From Flavobacteriaceae bacterium UBA3339 (GTDB taxonomy: Bacteria > Bacteroidota > Bacteroidia > Flavobacteriales > Flavobacteriaceae): a stretch of DNA of 64,000 bases. The notes under the pieces are model-generated. The model saw only the letters and a list, made by a program, of their open reading frames with translations. It was not told where the DNA came from and did no database searches. The position numbers and the translations under genes were made by a program. The DNA is taken from assembly GCA_002360925.1 (NCBI GenBank), contig DERN01000010.1, positions 211,999-275,998 of the forward strand. The letters are read 5' to 3'. Below, one piece after another: positions 18,440-27,023 of the stretch. Position 1 is the first letter of the stretch; each line of letters starts with the position of its first letter.

Positions 18440-19015
18440 GTGATTTCGGAACACCAAAATATTGATCAATTAATAGAAGACGCCAAAAAAGGAAGTCAAA
18501 CTGCATTTACTGCTTTATTAGATATTTATTGGTCAGAAGTTTATTATTTCATTCTGAAAAGAACCGAAAACGAATCGGACACCGAAGATATTACAATCGA
18601 AACTTTTGCTAAAGCATTCGATAAAATTGACTCTTACAATAACAAATTTTCGTTTAATACCTGGTTAATTACCATTGCCAAAAATGTTCATATTGATTTA
18701 ATTAGAAGAAGAAAATCGTCCGAATTCATAAACAATTTAGGAGAAAACGAAGAGTTTCTTTTCAATAATATTCCCGACGACGAAGATTCTTTAGAAGATC
18801 AATTGATTTTTGAACAAAATCTCGCAACTTTAAAACATTGTATTAAACAACTAAAACCGCACTATCAGCAAATTATTCAATTGCGTTATTTTCAGGAACG
18901 TTCGTATAACGAAATTGCCGAAATCATAAACGAACCTTTAAATAACGTAAAAATTAAAATTCTTCGCGCTAAAAAACTCTTGACAGAATTGATACAGAAA
19001 AAAGAATCCAACTAA
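18440..19015 (+). CDS. RNA polymerase sigma factor, sigma-70 (ECF) family
   Basis: A 191-residue sigma factor with GTG start. Region 2 runs about 20-95 (WSEVYYFILKRTENESDTEDITIETFAKAFDKI and TWLITIAKNVHIDLIRRRKS), then an acidic linker, and region 4 at about 130-185 (LKPHYQQIIQLRYFQERSYNEIAEII). No anti-sigma factor is encoded next to it: the upstream gene is a glycosyltransferase and the downstream one is convergent hisS. The regulon cannot be predicted from this window. Confidence 0.9.
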   Translation: MISEHQNIDQLIEDAKKGSQTAFTALLDIYWSEVYYFILKRTENESDTEDITIETFAKAFDKIDSYNNKFSFNTWLITIAKNVHIDLIRRRKSSEFINNLGENEEFLFNNIPDDEDSLEDQLIFEQNLATLKHCIKQLKPHYQQIIQLRYFQERSYNEIAEIINEPLNNVKIKILRAKKLLTELIQKKESN

Positions 19016-19041
19016 TATTAGTTGGATGTCTTATTATTTAC

Positions 19042-20409
19042 CTAAAACTGTTCAATCAAATTTTGTAAAGTATATAATTCTTGTGTTCCGGTTTTTAAAT
19101 CTTTTAAAGCGTATTGATTACTTTCGATTTCTTTTGAACCTACCATAACAACTTTCGAAATTCCTTTTTTCTCGGCGTATTTAAACTGTTTGTCCATTTT
19201 AGCTTTATCAGGATATAATTCTGCTTTAATTCCGACTTCACGTAATTTCTGAATGGCTTTTAAAGCATATTTGGCTTCGTCGTTTCCGTAATTAAAAAAC
19301 AAAACATCCGAAACATTTGTAACCGCTTTAGGAAAAACCCCTAATTCTTCCATAACTAAATAGGTACGATCTAATCCAAACGAAATTCCGACACCGCTAA
19401 TATCTTTTAAACCAAAAATTCCTGTTAAATCATCGTAACGACCGCCGCCGCCTATTGAACCTAATTTTACGGTTTCTGGAGCGGCAACTTCAAAAATAGC
19501 TCCAGTATAATAATTTAATCCGCGCGCCAATGTTACATCTAAATTCAATTTTGCCGATTTTAAACCTAACTCTTGAACCGATTCACAAATAAAAGCCAAT
19601 TCGTCAACTCCTTTTGATCCTTCTTCAGATGCTTTTAATAAATCGCGTAATTGTTCGATTTTCTCTTGAAGTGTCCCAGAGAAATTAAATAATGGTTGAA
19701 CCTTTTCAATTGCTTCTTGCGAAATACCTTTTTCTAACATTTCGGTTTTTACGCCTTCTTCTCCAATTTTATCCAACTTATCTAAAGCAACCGTAAAATC
19801 GATTAATTTGTCGGTCGCCCCAATTACTTCGGCAATTCCCGAAAGAATCTTTCTATTGTTAATTTTAATCGTAACGCTTTCTACTTTTAAATCGGTAAAA
19901 ACAGCATCGTATAATTGAACAAATTCTATTTCTTGCCATAACGATTTTGACCCAACCACATCGGCATCGCATTGGAAAAATTCTCTAAAACGCCCTTTTT
20001 GAGGACGATCGGCACGCCAAACAGGTTGAATTTGATAACGTTTGAATGGAAATTCTAATTCGTTTTGATGTTGCACAACGTAACGAGCAAACGGAACGGT
20101 TAAATCGTAACGCAATGCTTTTTCAGAAATCTGAGTTGTTAATTTCAAACTATCTTTCGAAGCCAATAAGTTATCATCTGCTTTCGATAAATAATCTCCC
20201 GAATTTAAAATCTTAAAAATCAAACGATCTCCTTCTTCTCCATATTTTCCCATTAAAGTGTCTAAATTTTCAAACGAAGGTGTTTCGATCGGTTGAAATC
20301 CATAACGTTCGAAATGCTTTTTTATAACAGAAATAATATATTGACGCTTTGCTACTTCAAGCGGAGAAAAATCGCGAGTACCTTTTGGAATGCTTGGTTT
20401 TTGAGCCAT
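19042..20409 (-). CDS. hisS: Histidine--tRNA ligase
   Basis: A 455-residue class II aminoacyl-tRNA synthetase. It has KGTRDFSP at the start, motif 2 (KRYQIQPVWRADRPQKGRFREFFQCDAD), the histidine-specific LARGLNYYTGAIFE block, GGGRYDDL, and the C-terminal anticodon-binding domain beginning near 360. It charges tRNA-His. Transcribed alone from the promoter word just upstream. Confidence 0.97.
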   Translation of the reverse strand: MAQKPSIPKGTRDFSPLEVAKRQYIISVIKKHFERYGFQPIETPSFENLDTLMGKYGEEGDRLIFKILNSGDYLSKADDNLLASKDSLKLTTQISEKALRYDLTVPFARYVVQHQNELEFPFKRYQIQPVWRADRPQKGRFREFFQCDADVVGSKSLWQEIEFVQLYDAVFTDLKVESVTIKINNRKILSGIAEVIGATDKLIDFTVALDKLDKIGEEGVKTEMLEKGISQEAIEKVQPLFNFSGTLQEKIEQLRDLLKASEEGSKGVDELAFICESVQELGLKSAKLNLDVTLARGLNYYTGAIFEVAAPETVKLGSIGGGGRYDDLTGIFGLKDISGVGISFGLDRTYLVMEELGVFPKAVTNVSDVLFFNYGNDEAKYALKAIQKLREVGIKAELYPDKAKMDKQFKYAEKKGISKVVMVGSKEIESNQYALKDLKTGTQELYTLQNLIEQF

Positions 20410-20431
20410 TTTTTTTAGAATTTTATGAGTA

Positions 20432-20439
20432 CAAATATA
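20432..20439 (-). promoter_or_regulatory. Predicted -7 promoter element of hisS
   Basis: Minus-strand TATATTTG, an exact TAnnTTTG match, 23 bases before the ATG. Confidence 0.45.
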
Positions 20440-20483
20440 AGGTTAAAGTCTGAATGTGAAAAGTTGAAAAGTCTAAAAGAAGT

Positions 20484-21335
20484 TTAAAGTAAACTCGAAG
20501 CTTTTAACATTCGGTCGTTTCCTTGTAAATCTTTTTTTAATTCCACATTTTTGAAAAAAGTTGAAACTAATTCTATCATTTCGGTTCCTAAATATTGATT
20601 GATTTCGAAATAAAGCAAACCGTTTTTTAACAAACTCTCTTTTGCTAAATATATTATTTTTCGATAAAAAATCAATGGATCATCATTTTCTACAAAAAGT
20701 GCCAAATGCGGTTCGTTTTGCAAAACATTGTTCTTCATTTCGTCTTTTTCCAAATTTCGAACATATGGCGGATTTGAAATAATAACATCGTAATTTTCTA
20801 ACTGAATCGTGTTTAAAATATCTTGATGAAGAAATTTGACTTCGGCTTTTAAATCCTTTGCGTTTTCATTTGCAATTTTAAGTACTTCGGTCGAAATGTC
20901 GATTGCCGAAACTTCTGCCAACGGGAATTCCTTTTTAATCGTAATGGGAATACAGCCCGAACCAGTTCCAATGTCTAAAACTTTCCATTTTTTTTCAGGT
21001 TGTTTGTTTAGATCTTCCAAAATCCATTCGACCAATTCTTCGGTTTCTCTTCTCGGAATCAAAGTTGCCGGCGTTACTTTAAATTCGTATCCATAAAAAT
21101 AGCCTTTTTCAAAAATATACTGAATTGGGATTTCGTTTTGTAATTGCGAAACAATTTCCAACAAACGAATTTTATCTTCTGTTTTTAATTCTTCGTTTCG
21201 TTTTAAAACCACATCTGCTCTCGAAAAACTCAAAACTTCATCCATTACAATAGCAAATAAAGCTTCGACTTCTTCTAAATCGTACAAACTCTTTAATTGT
21301 TCTTTAAACAGGATTTTGTAATCGTTTAGCGTCAT
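20484..21335 (-). CDS. prmC: Release factor glutamine methyltransferase
   Basis: A 283-residue HemK/PrmC enzyme that methylates the Gln of the GGQ motif in release factors; its substrate RF2 is encoded in this window. It has an N-terminal helical domain, PRRETEELVEWIL, the SAM site LDIGTGSGCIPITI near 121-134, and the catalytic NPPY in ISNPPYVRN near 188-196. Divergent from ribD. Confidence 0.95.
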   Translation of the reverse strand: MTLNDYKILFKEQLKSLYDLEEVEALFAIVMDEVLSFSRADVVLKRNEELKTEDKIRLLEIVSQLQNEIPIQYIFEKGYFYGYEFKVTPATLIPRRETEELVEWILEDLNKQPEKKWKVLDIGTGSGCIPITIKKEFPLAEVSAIDISTEVLKIANENAKDLKAEVKFLHQDILNTIQLENYDVIISNPPYVRNLEKDEMKNNVLQNEPHLALFVENDDPLIFYRKIIYLAKESLLKNGLLYFEINQYLGTEMIELVSTFFKNVELKKDLQGNDRMLKASSLL

Positions 21336-21342
21336 AATTTGT

Positions 21343-21350
21343 TATTTTTG
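21343..21350 (+). promoter_or_regulatory. Predicted -7 promoter element of ribD
   Basis: TATTTTTG, an exact TAnnTTTG match, 13 bases before the ribD ATG. The short distance implies a nearly leaderless or very short 5' leader. Confidence 0.45.
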
Positions 21351-21362
21351 TAAAAAACTAAA

Positions 21363-22406
21363 ATGTTACCGGATCAATTTTATATGTATCGAGCCTTGCA
21401 ATTGGCAAAATCGGGATTGGCAAACGCAATGCCGAATCCGTCTGTAGGCGCCGTAATTGTTTACAAAGATACAATAATTGGTGAAGGATACACTTCTTCT
21501 TTCGGCGGTTCTCATGCAGAAGTTAATGCAATAAACGCCGTAAAAAATCAGGAATTACTGAAAGAAAGTACGTTATATGTAAGTTTAGAACCTTGTAGTC
21601 ATTTCGGTAAAACGCCTCCTTGCGCTAATTTAATTGTAGAAAAAAAGATTAAAAAAGTGGTGATTGGCTGTGTTGATCCGTTTGCTAAAGTTTCGGGAAA
21701 AGGAATTCAGATTTTAAAAGATAACGGAGTTGAAGTAATTACAGGAGTTTTAGAGAAAGAATGTCAAGAATCGCACAAGCGTTTTTTTACATTTCATCTT
21801 CAAAAACGACCTTATATCATTTTAAAATGGGCGCAATCTGCCGATGGTTTTATAGCTCCGATTTCGAAAAATGAAACAAAACCGGTTTGGTTGTCGAATG
21901 TTTATTCGCGACAATTGACGCATAAATGGCGAAGTGAAGAAATGGCAATTTTAGTTGGGAAACAAACAGTTTTGGATGATAATCCGAGTTTAACAACGCG
22001 CGATTGGAAAGGTAAAAATCCTGTCCGACTTTTTATTGATGCTCGAAACAAACTAGATAATTCCTTTCAAATTCTAAATAACGAAAGTAAAACTTATCGT
22101 TTTACAAAAAACAAGAAATGCGAAAATGATGTAATAATTCCTTTTGAAAACACCATTCAGGAAATCTGCGATTTTTGTTACCAAAACAATCTTCAATCTA
22201 TTATTATCGAAGGTGGTTTGCAAACGTTACAATCGTTTATTGATTCAGGAATTTGGGACGAAGCTCGAGTTTTCGAAACCGATATTCAATTAAAAAAAGG
22301 AATTTCGGCTCCGAATAGAATTCATTTTACAAAAACAAATCAAATTAAAATAGAACAGGATATTTTACATTTTTTTGAAAACAATTTAAATGGAAGATAC
22401 TTATAA
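21363..22406 (+). CDS. ribD: Bifunctional riboflavin deaminase/reductase RibD
   Basis: A 347-residue enzyme carrying out the second and third steps of riboflavin synthesis. The N-terminal deaminase has the zinc site HAE (51-53) and PCSHFGKTPPC (Cys78 and Cys87), followed by the RibD_C reductase domain from about 147 (RPYIILKWAQSADGFIA) with IIEGG near 279-283. The next gene overlaps its end by 17 bases. Confidence 0.96.
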   Translation: MLPDQFYMYRALQLAKSGLANAMPNPSVGAVIVYKDTIIGEGYTSSFGGSHAEVNAINAVKNQELLKESTLYVSLEPCSHFGKTPPCANLIVEKKIKKVVIGCVDPFAKVSGKGIQILKDNGVEVITGVLEKECQESHKRFFTFHLQKRPYIILKWAQSADGFIAPISKNETKPVWLSNVYSRQLTHKWRSEEMAILVGKQTVLDDNPSLTTRDWKGKNPVRLFIDARNKLDNSFQILNNESKTYRFTKNKKCENDVIIPFENTIQEICDFCYQNNLQSIIIEGGLQTLQSFIDSGIWDEARVFETDIQLKKGISAPNRIHFTKTNQIKIEQDILHFFENNLNGRYL

Positions 22407-22998
22407 AACACTCACAACACCAAGCGAAGAAGTTTTATTTAAAGAAAAAAACAGTAAGTTTTTTGGTTATGCTTTTCCGGTTTCGGACGAAACGGAAATA
22501 AAAGATATTTTAGAGCAAATTAAGAAACAACATTATTCTGCTCGTCATTGGTGTTACGCTTATCAAATCGGAATTAAAACCAAAACATATCGAGCAAACG
22601 ACGACGGAGAACCAAACAACAGCGCTGGAATGCCCATTTTTGGTCAAATTCAATCGTTCGATTTAACAAATGTTTTAGTTATTGTTGTGCGTTATTTTGG
22701 TGGCGTAAAATTAGGTGTTGGCGGTTTGGTTACGGCTTATAAAACCACAGCACAAATGGCTTTAGAAGTTGCTGATATTGTTGAAAAAACCATTGATGTT
22801 CATTTTCTAATTCGGTTCGATTATAAAAACATGAACAAAGTAATGCGCGTTATTAAAGAGAAAAATATAAACGTTGTAAACCAAACGCTTGAATTAGATT
22901 GTTTGATTGAAATTTCGTGCAGATTGACGCAAAAGGAAGAAATATTTAATGCTTTTAATCAGATTTTTGAAGTTTCGATTAAAGAAAAAGAAGATTAG
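22390..22998 (+). CDS. IMPACT/YigZ-family protein
   Basis: A 202-residue protein of the UPF0029/IMPACT family: EKNSKFFGYAFPV at 19-31, ARHWCYAYQIG at about 51-61, DDGEPNNSAGMPI at about 73-85 and VVRYFGGVKLGVGGLVTAYK at about 100-119, then a C-terminal DUF1949-like half. It overlaps ribD by 17 bases and is likely translated from the same message. The molecular role in bacteria is not established. Its last codons form half of a hairpin that ends the convergent gene. Confidence 0.88.
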   Translation: MEDTYKTLTTPSEEVLFKEKNSKFFGYAFPVSDETEIKDILEQIKKQHYSARHWCYAYQIGIKTKTYRANDDGEPNNSAGMPIFGQIQSFDLTNVLVIVVRYFGGVKLGVGGLVTAYKTTAQMALEVADIVEKTIDVHFLIRFDYKNMNKVMRVIKEKNINVVNQTLELDCLIEISCRLTQKEEIFNAFNQIFEVSIKEKED

Positions 22999-23013
22999 CT
23001 TTCGCTAATCTTC
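22990..23013 (-). terminator. Terminator of the gene at 23005-23703, formed inside the yigZ 3' end
   Basis: A perfect 10-base stem (GAAGATTAGC / GCTAATCTTC) with a four-base loop. Only the minus strand continues with a T-rich run, so it serves the minus gene. Both stop codons lie in the stem. Confidence 0.65.
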
Positions 23014-23703
23014 ATAACTAAAATTCAGTAATTGTTGTTCCAATAATTCTTTAAAAGCCGGATCATCAATTTGTGTGTTTTTATCAATAAATTTTGTCAT
23101 GTGTAAGGCAAAATACGAAGCTTTTTCTTTCGGTAATTTGTAATTATCGTAAAGATAATCTCGAGAATATACCTTCATAAAACGTTCCATTGCTTGCACT
23201 TCATTATCAATAAATAATACTTTTTTATTCATTTTAGAACGTCCCGAAACTTTGTTTACCAAACCATCTATCGTAACATTTGCGGCTAAAGATTCGGTAT
23301 TTGTAATTTGTTTATCTTTTTTCACAGCGCGTTCTGTTCGCGAATAACTTTCGTTTCCTAATCCAATTTTAGCATTTAAATCGGTGTATTCAATTTCGAT
23401 TTGATCTAAAACGGTCGATTCAGTAATTAGAACATTCAATATTCTTCGATCGATTATATTTTGAGAAATATCGATTGTTTCAACCAAATTTTCATTCACA
23501 TAAAACGACAATTTATCGTGAAGTTTTAAATCAATATTTTTAAAAACATTCTGATTAATTTTTTCTTCAGCTTCATTGTTTCGCTGAAAAGTTACAACTG
23601 CATTGTTATCGGTTTTATATAATTGAACTTTTAACGCAACAGTGTTCTGAGCAAATGTTAAATTAAAAAATAGACCTAAGATAAAAAGGTAAAGTGTTTT
23701 CAT
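23005..23703 (-). CDS. Secreted protein of unknown function, carboxypeptidase-like-regulatory family tail
   Basis: A 232-residue protein with a Sec signal peptide (MKTLYLFILGLFFNLTFAQ). The middle is beta-prone (VALKVQLYKTDNNAVVTF). The C-terminal segment TIDGLVNKVSGRSKMNKKVLFID and the helical stretch after it resemble the end of many flavobacterial proteins that begin with a CarboxypepD_reg-like domain, but the classic fold is hard to see here (resemblance by memory). No catalytic motif is visible. It stands alone, convergent to yigZ. Confidence 0.65.
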   Translation of the reverse strand: MKTLYLFILGLFFNLTFAQNTVALKVQLYKTDNNAVVTFQRNNEAEEKINQNVFKNIDLKLHDKLSFYVNENLVETIDISQNIIDRRILNVLITESTVLDQIEIEYTDLNAKIGLGNESYSRTERAVKKDKQITNTESLAANVTIDGLVNKVSGRSKMNKKVLFIDNEVQAMERFMKVYSRDYLYDNYKLPKEKASYFALHMTKFIDKNTQIDDPAFKELLEQQLLNFSYED

Positions 23704-23776
23704 AAAATTTCTTTTAATTTAAAATTACGCATTTTCATTCAATCCTACAAATAGACTTTTCGGAGTTTAAGCTTTT

Positions 23777-24178
23777 TTACGATTTATTAATCAATTGATT
23801 TAAATGTTCGGGAACCGCAGTTGGGCGTTTCGTTTTCATGTCAACAAATACCAAAACAGTGTGTGCTGTTGTTAATAACTCGCCCTTCTCATTTATAATT
23901 TCATAATCGAATTCGATCTTAACTCCGCCTAAATATTTAAGCCTAGTTATCACAGTAAGCTCTTCATCATACACAGCAGGCTTTTTGTAATTCATGTTTA
24001 AAGAAACAACCGGAAGCATGATTCCTTCTTCTTCTAGCTCTTTATACGAAATCCCTTTGTTTCTAAGCCATTCCACACGGCCAATCTCGAAATATTGCGC
24101 ATAATTGCCATGATAAACAACACCCATTTGATCGGTTTCGGCATAACGTACTCTTAAATTTATTCTATGTTCTTGCAT
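23777..24178 (-). CDS. Acyl-CoA thioesterase, YbgC/4HBT hot-dog family
   Basis: A 133-residue hot-dog thioesterase with RVRYAETDQMGVVYHGNYAQYFEIGRVEW near the start, where the Asp in TDQMG is the catalytic acid of the YbgC/4-hydroxybenzoyl-CoA type, and HTVLVFVDMKTKRPTAVP near the end. I prefer the ATG at 24178, because the extra ten residues from 24208 are AT-rich and outside the family. Divergent from dnaA, a common neighbour order in flavobacteria. Confidence 0.9.
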   Translation of the reverse strand: MQEHRINLRVRYAETDQMGVVYHGNYAQYFEIGRVEWLRNKGISYKELEEEGIMLPVVSLNMNYKKPAVYDEELTVITRLKYLGGVKIEFDYEIINEKGELLTTAHTVLVFVDMKTKRPTAVPEHLNQLINKS

Positions 24179-24273
24179 AAAAAAAGGTTCAAAAATTTTA
24201 TTATTCAAATAAATAATTACTTACAATATTATTTCTAAAAAACAAATAGTAAAATCATTTTTTTTGATGATTT

Positions 24274-24282
24274 TTATTCACA
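24274..24282 (+). promoter_or_regulatory. DnaA-box-like site upstream of dnaA
   Basis: TTATTCACA differs by one base from the DnaA box TTATCCACA. It lies 73 bases before the dnaA ATG in a very AT-rich region, as expected for autoregulation. It is a single site and does not show an origin. Confidence 0.35.
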
Positions 24283-24354
24283 TATTTGTAAATGTAAATG
24301 GGTTTTATATAACTCTTTAAAACTCATATTATTTAACACTATTATCTCAAAAAA

Positions 24355-25794
24355 ATGCTTGACTATACACAAGAAACCGCAATATCTGTTTGGAATCGTT
24401 GTCTCCAGTTCATCAAGGACAACATTGGCGATCAGGCGTTCAAAACCTGGTTTGAACCAATTGAGGCTATTGAGTTAACAGAAAATGCTTTGTATATTCA
24501 AGTTCCTAGTAAATTCTTCTACGAATGGTTAGAAGAACATTATGTAAAGGTATTAAAATCCGCTTTAACGAAGGAACTTGGTTCTGATGCAAAGTTATTG
24601 TATAAAATTAAAATGGAGAACACTTCGGGAAACAAACAACCGTTTACCGAGCAATTGCCAAGTACACAGAGAGAACCTGTTAAAACACAAGAATTAGATG
24701 TTCCTGTTCAACAAAAAAATCCTGAATTAAAGAATCCTTTTGTGATTCCGGGAATACGAAATGTAAAGATTGAATCCCAATTAAATTCAAATTATAGTTT
24801 CGATAACTTTTTAGAAGGTGAATCGAACCGTTTGGCTCGCAGCGCAGGAATGGCTGTTGCAAATAAACCAGGCGGAACTGCTTTTAATCCGCTTTTAATT
24901 TATGGCGGAGTTGGATTAGGAAAAACGCATTTAGCACATGCAATTGGTGTAGAAATTAAAGAAAAACATCCTGAAAAAACCGTTTTATACATTTCTGCTG
25001 AAGTTTTTACACAGCAATATGTTGATTCGGTTCGTAAGCAAACCCGAAACGATTTCATTTATTTTTATCAATTGATTGATGTATTGATTGTAGATGATAT
25101 TCAGTTTTTATCTGGAAAATCGGGAACTCAAGACGTATTTTTCCACATTTTCAATTATTTGCATCAAAACGGAAAGCAGGTTATTTTAACTTCAGATAAA
25201 GCTCCGGTTGATATTCAGGATATTGAACAACGTTTGCTTTCTCGATTTAAATGGGGATTATCTGCAGAAATCATGCATCCGGATTTTGAAACTCGAGTTA
25301 ACATTCTTAAAAATATTTTGTATCGAGATGGAGTTGAAATGCCGAACGATGTTATAGAATATGTTGCTAAAAATGTTAAAACAAATATTCGTGAGTTAGA
25401 AGGTGCTATTATTTCGTTGATTGCACAATCGTCTTTCAACAAAAAAGAAGTTACGATTGATTTAGCGAAACAAGTTATCGAGAAATTCGTTAAGAACGTT
25501 CGCAAGGAAATCTCGATTGATTATATTCAGAAAATCGTTTCAGATTATTTCGATTTAGATATCGAAACGTTATGTTCAAAATCGCGTAAACGTAATATTG
25601 TTCAAGCGCGTCAGTTAGCAATGTTTTTTGCCAAAAAATACACTAAATCGTCTTTAGCGAATATTGGTTCTCAAATCGGTGATCGAGATCACGCAACTGT
25701 TTTGCACGCTTGTAAAACGGTAGATAATTTGTTAGAAACCGACAAAGAATTCAAATCGTATTACGAAGAAATCAATAAAAAACTTTCGATGTAA
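24355..25794 (+). CDS. dnaA: Chromosomal replication initiator protein DnaA
   Basis: A 479-residue DnaA. Domain I (about 1-85) recruits helicase, a Gln/Pro-rich linker follows, and the AAA+ domain carries Walker A GGVGLGKTH at 184-192, VDDIQFLSGK near 244-253 and the arginine-finger region QRLLSRFKWG. The DNA-binding signature DRDHATVLHACKTV starts at 443. Its stop overlaps the ATG of the phosphatase gene (TAATG). No dnaN, rpmH or rnpA flank it. Confidence 0.97.
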   Translation: MLDYTQETAISVWNRCLQFIKDNIGDQAFKTWFEPIEAIELTENALYIQVPSKFFYEWLEEHYVKVLKSALTKELGSDAKLLYKIKMENTSGNKQPFTEQLPSTQREPVKTQELDVPVQQKNPELKNPFVIPGIRNVKIESQLNSNYSFDNFLEGESNRLARSAGMAVANKPGGTAFNPLLIYGGVGLGKTHLAHAIGVEIKEKHPEKTVLYISAEVFTQQYVDSVRKQTRNDFIYFYQLIDVLIVDDIQFLSGKSGTQDVFFHIFNYLHQNGKQVILTSDKAPVDIQDIEQRLLSRFKWGLSAEIMHPDFETRVNILKNILYRDGVEMPNDVIEYVAKNVKTNIRELEGAIISLIAQSSFNKKEVTIDLAKQVIEKFVKNVRKEISIDYIQKIVSDYFDLDIETLCSKSRKRNIVQARQLAMFFAKKYTKSSLANIGSQIGDRDHATVLHACKTVDNLLETDKEFKSYYEEINKKLSM

Positions 25795-26252
25795 TGACAC
25801 GAGTTTTAATGGTTTGTTTGGGGAATATTTGTAGATCGCCTTTGGCAGAAGGAATTCTAAAATCAAAAGTTGATCGAAACGCTGTTTTTGTAGATTCTGC
25901 CGGAACAGGTGCTTGGCATTCAGGTGAGTTGCCCGATAAACGTTCGATTGCTGTTGCTAAGAAATATGGAATTGATTTAACCGATCAACGTGCGCGTTTA
26001 TTCTTGGTTGAAGATTTTGATAAGTTCGATCATATTTATGTAATGGATCAAAGTAATTACAAAAACGTTTGTAGATTAGCTCCGAATGATGAAGCAATAA
26101 ACAAAGTTCAGTTAATTTTAAACGAAAGTTATCCTGATGAAAACCTAGAAGTTCCCGATCCGTATTATGGAGGCGATCAAGGTTTCGAAAATGTTTATAA
26201 AATGCTCGATGAAGCATGTTTAAAAATAAAAAATAAATTAGAAAACGCTTAA
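25794..26252 (+). CDS. Low-molecular-weight protein tyrosine phosphatase
   Basis: A 152-residue LMW-PTP with the catalytic loop CLGNICRS at 8-15 (nucleophile Cys8, Arg14) and the acid loop VPDPYYGG near 119-126 with the general-acid Asp. Such enzymes dephosphorylate protein tyrosines, in bacteria often those of exopolysaccharide tyrosine kinases. None is encoded here. Translation is coupled to dnaA through the TAATG overlap. Confidence 0.93.
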   Translation: MTRVLMVCLGNICRSPLAEGILKSKVDRNAVFVDSAGTGAWHSGELPDKRSIAVAKKYGIDLTDQRARLFLVEDFDKFDHIYVMDQSNYKNVCRLAPNDEAINKVQLILNESYPDENLEVPDPYYGGDQGFENVYKMLDEACLKIKNKLENA

Positions 26253-26267
26253 TCAAGCGTTTTTTTG
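26242..26267 (+). terminator. Rho-independent terminator after the dnaA-phosphatase unit
   Basis: AAAACGCTT and AAGCGTTTT arms around a four-base loop, followed by a T run. The phosphatase stop codon lies in the stem. The next gene starts 11 bases downstream, so its promoter must sit in or before the hairpin. Confidence 0.7.
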
Positions 26268-26277
26268 TATTCTAGTT

Positions 26278-26991
26278 ATGACAACATTTGGTACTTTATA
26301 TTTAATTCCGGTTATGTTAGGCGAGACTGCTGCAAACGAAGTTTTGCCGGCAAGTGTTTTACGTGCTGTTTCGTTAATTGATGATTATGTGGTCGAAAAC
26401 AGTAAAGTTGCGCGCAAATTCATTAAAGCAATTGATCCGGAAAAGAAACAGTCGATTTTGAATCTTTTCGAATTGAATAAACATACAGACGAAAAAGAGA
26501 TTTTATCGTTTATGCAACCTTTACTCGAAGGTAAAAACATGGGATTAATGAGTGATGCTGGTTGCCCAGGAGTTGCTGATCCCGGAGCTGTAATTGTTTC
26601 CTTAGCACATCAAAAAGGAATAAAAGTAGTTCCTTTAGTCGGGCCTTCTTCTATTTTACTTTCGTTAATGGGAAGTGGAATGAACGGACAATCTTTTACG
26701 TTTAACGGTTATTTACCAATAGATAAGAGTGAAAAAAAATCTATGTTACGTAACTTAGAAAAATGGTCTTTTGAACGTAATCAATCGCAATTGTTTATTG
26801 AAACTCCGTATCGTAACAATCAGTTAATGGAAGAAATGACTCAGATTTTACATCCAAATACTTTATTATGTGTTGCGTGCGATTTGACACTTCCTACCGA
26901 AATTATGTTGACAAAACCAATTAGTTTTTGGAAAAAACATAAAATCGATTTACATAAAAGACCTTGTATATTTATTGTGCATAAAAATTAG
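26278..26991 (+). CDS. SAM-dependent methyltransferase, RsmI-like tetrapyrrole methylase family
   Basis: A 237-residue protein of the tetrapyrrole-methylase superfamily: GTLYLIPVMLGE at 5-16, MSDAGCPGVADPGA near 91-104 (SAM-binding loop), VPLVGPSSILLSLMGSG and FNGYLP. The pattern is that of RsmI, which 2'-O-methylates C1402 of 16S rRNA. This shorter subtype often coexists with a true rsmI in Bacteroidota (recollection), so I leave the symbol open. It is read toward two small minus-strand genes. Confidence 0.85.
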   Translation: MTTFGTLYLIPVMLGETAANEVLPASVLRAVSLIDDYVVENSKVARKFIKAIDPEKKQSILNLFELNKHTDEKEILSFMQPLLEGKNMGLMSDAGCPGVADPGAVIVSLAHQKGIKVVPLVGPSSILLSLMGSGMNGQSFTFNGYLPIDKSEKKSMLRNLEKWSFERNQSQLFIETPYRNNQLMEEMTQILHPNTLLCVACDLTLPTEIMLTKPISFWKKHKIDLHKRPCIFIVHKN

Positions 26992-27023
26992 ATTCTACTT
27001 TAACAAAGTTGGATCTAATTTTT
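26983..27023. terminator. Bidirectional terminator between convergent genes
   Basis: The long arms AAAAATTAGAT and ATCTAATTTTT are separated by a partly paired loop. The stop codons of both convergent genes (26989-26991 and 27015-27017) lie within the stem arms. Confidence 0.65.

Noticed and set aside
19007..19026. Perfect 20-base palindrome at the end of the sigma factor gene as a terminator or operator
   Set aside because: TCCAACTAATATTAGTTGGA has no T run on either side, so termination is doubtful, and there is no second copy to support an operator. It is left as a possible weak stem between convergent genes.
20441..20483. Short repeated AAAGTCT/AAAAGT words between hisS and prmC
   Set aside because: They are simple A-rich near-repeats without symmetry or conserved spacing, consistent with ordinary AT-rich intergenic DNA.
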